A stretch of 6,116 nt of DNA from Solirubrobacteraceae bacterium (GTDB taxonomy: Bacteria > Actinomycetota > Thermoleophilia > Solirubrobacterales > Solirubrobacteraceae), in contig JASLDD010000236.1 in assembly GCA_030151725.1 (NCBI GenBank), positions 1 to 6,116 on the forward strand. The letters are read 5' to 3'. This document shows positions 6,024 through 6,116 of the stretch, piece after piece. The notes below the pieces were generated by a model that did not search any database, was not told the origin of the DNA, and worked only from the letters and a program-made list of their open reading frames with translations. The position numbers and the translations under genes are program-made. Numbering within the stretch: the first letter of the stretch is position 1; every line of letters begins with the position of its first letter.

Positions 6024-6116
6024 TGGTTCGCCAAGCGAACGGGAGGGATCGCCCAGAGCTCGTTCACGGAGGCGATGTTCAACATCCCCTCCACCGCTCA
6101 CATCCTCGGCGGCGCC
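6024..6116 (+). pseudogene. In-frame continuation of the GMC oxidoreductase beyond a TAA
   Basis: Directly after TAA 6021-6023 the same frame stays open to the window end: WFAKRTGGIAQ, then FTEAMFNIP and STAHILGGA. The block (T/S)-x-H-x-x-GG is the conserved C-terminal GMC motif, whose His (codon 6099-6101) is the expected catalytic base. There is no frame change, and no independent start with a good ribosome binding site before this block. It is therefore the remainder of the same gene, cut off by the window edge, not a separate protein. Confidence 0.75.

Overview
The window is very GC-rich, uses GC-ending codons and has many starts without a clear Shine-Dalgarno sequence. It carries a Mycobacterium-type CysM/Mec cysteine module and a ChoD-like GMC oxidoreductase. 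Together these point to an actinobacterium. The protein style (DUF1802, zinc-ribbon/DUF2007-like protein, large Ala/Gly/Pro-rich secreted protein) is compatible with the Thermoleophilia/Solirubrobacterales, but that lineage call is inference.

Layout. Positions 1-136 hold the right end of an IS66-type insertion sequence: the transposase C-terminus plus a probable terminal inverted repeat ending in TTAC. It is followed by a small inverted repeat (139-170) and a plus-strand DUF1802 gene (276-911). A short convergent gap with hairpins (912-1043) separates this from a minus-strand operon, read right to left. The operon is cysM (O-phosphoserine-type cysteine synthase, 2822-1851), mec (JAMM/Mec-type metallopeptidase, 1822-1409) and a zinc-ribbon/DUF2007-like small protein (1409-1044) whose ATG overlaps the mec stop as TGATG. 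Divergent from cysM, across about 90 bp, is a 567-residue secreted protein that I do not recognise (2912-4615). Then, with a good ribosome binding site, comes a ChoD-like GMC oxidoreductase (from 4692).

How the genes work together. In Mycobacterium tuberculosis, CysM adds the sulfur of the thiocarboxylated carrier CysO to O-phosphoserine, and Mec releases cysteine from the CysO-Cys adduct. Here cysM and mec are adjacent, but no carrier gene lies between them or elsewhere in the window, so CysO must be encoded elsewhere or replaced. The zinc-ribbon protein is probably translationally coupled to mec.

The most notable anomaly is at the right edge. The GMC oxidoreductase frame meets TAA at 6021-6023, yet the same frame continues with family-like sequence to the window end, including STAHILGG, where the catalytic His of the family is expected. 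As read, the product lacks its catalytic C-terminus. This is a nonsense mutation, a sequence error or, less likely, readthrough. I found no RNA gene, CRISPR array or complete novel defence-type system.
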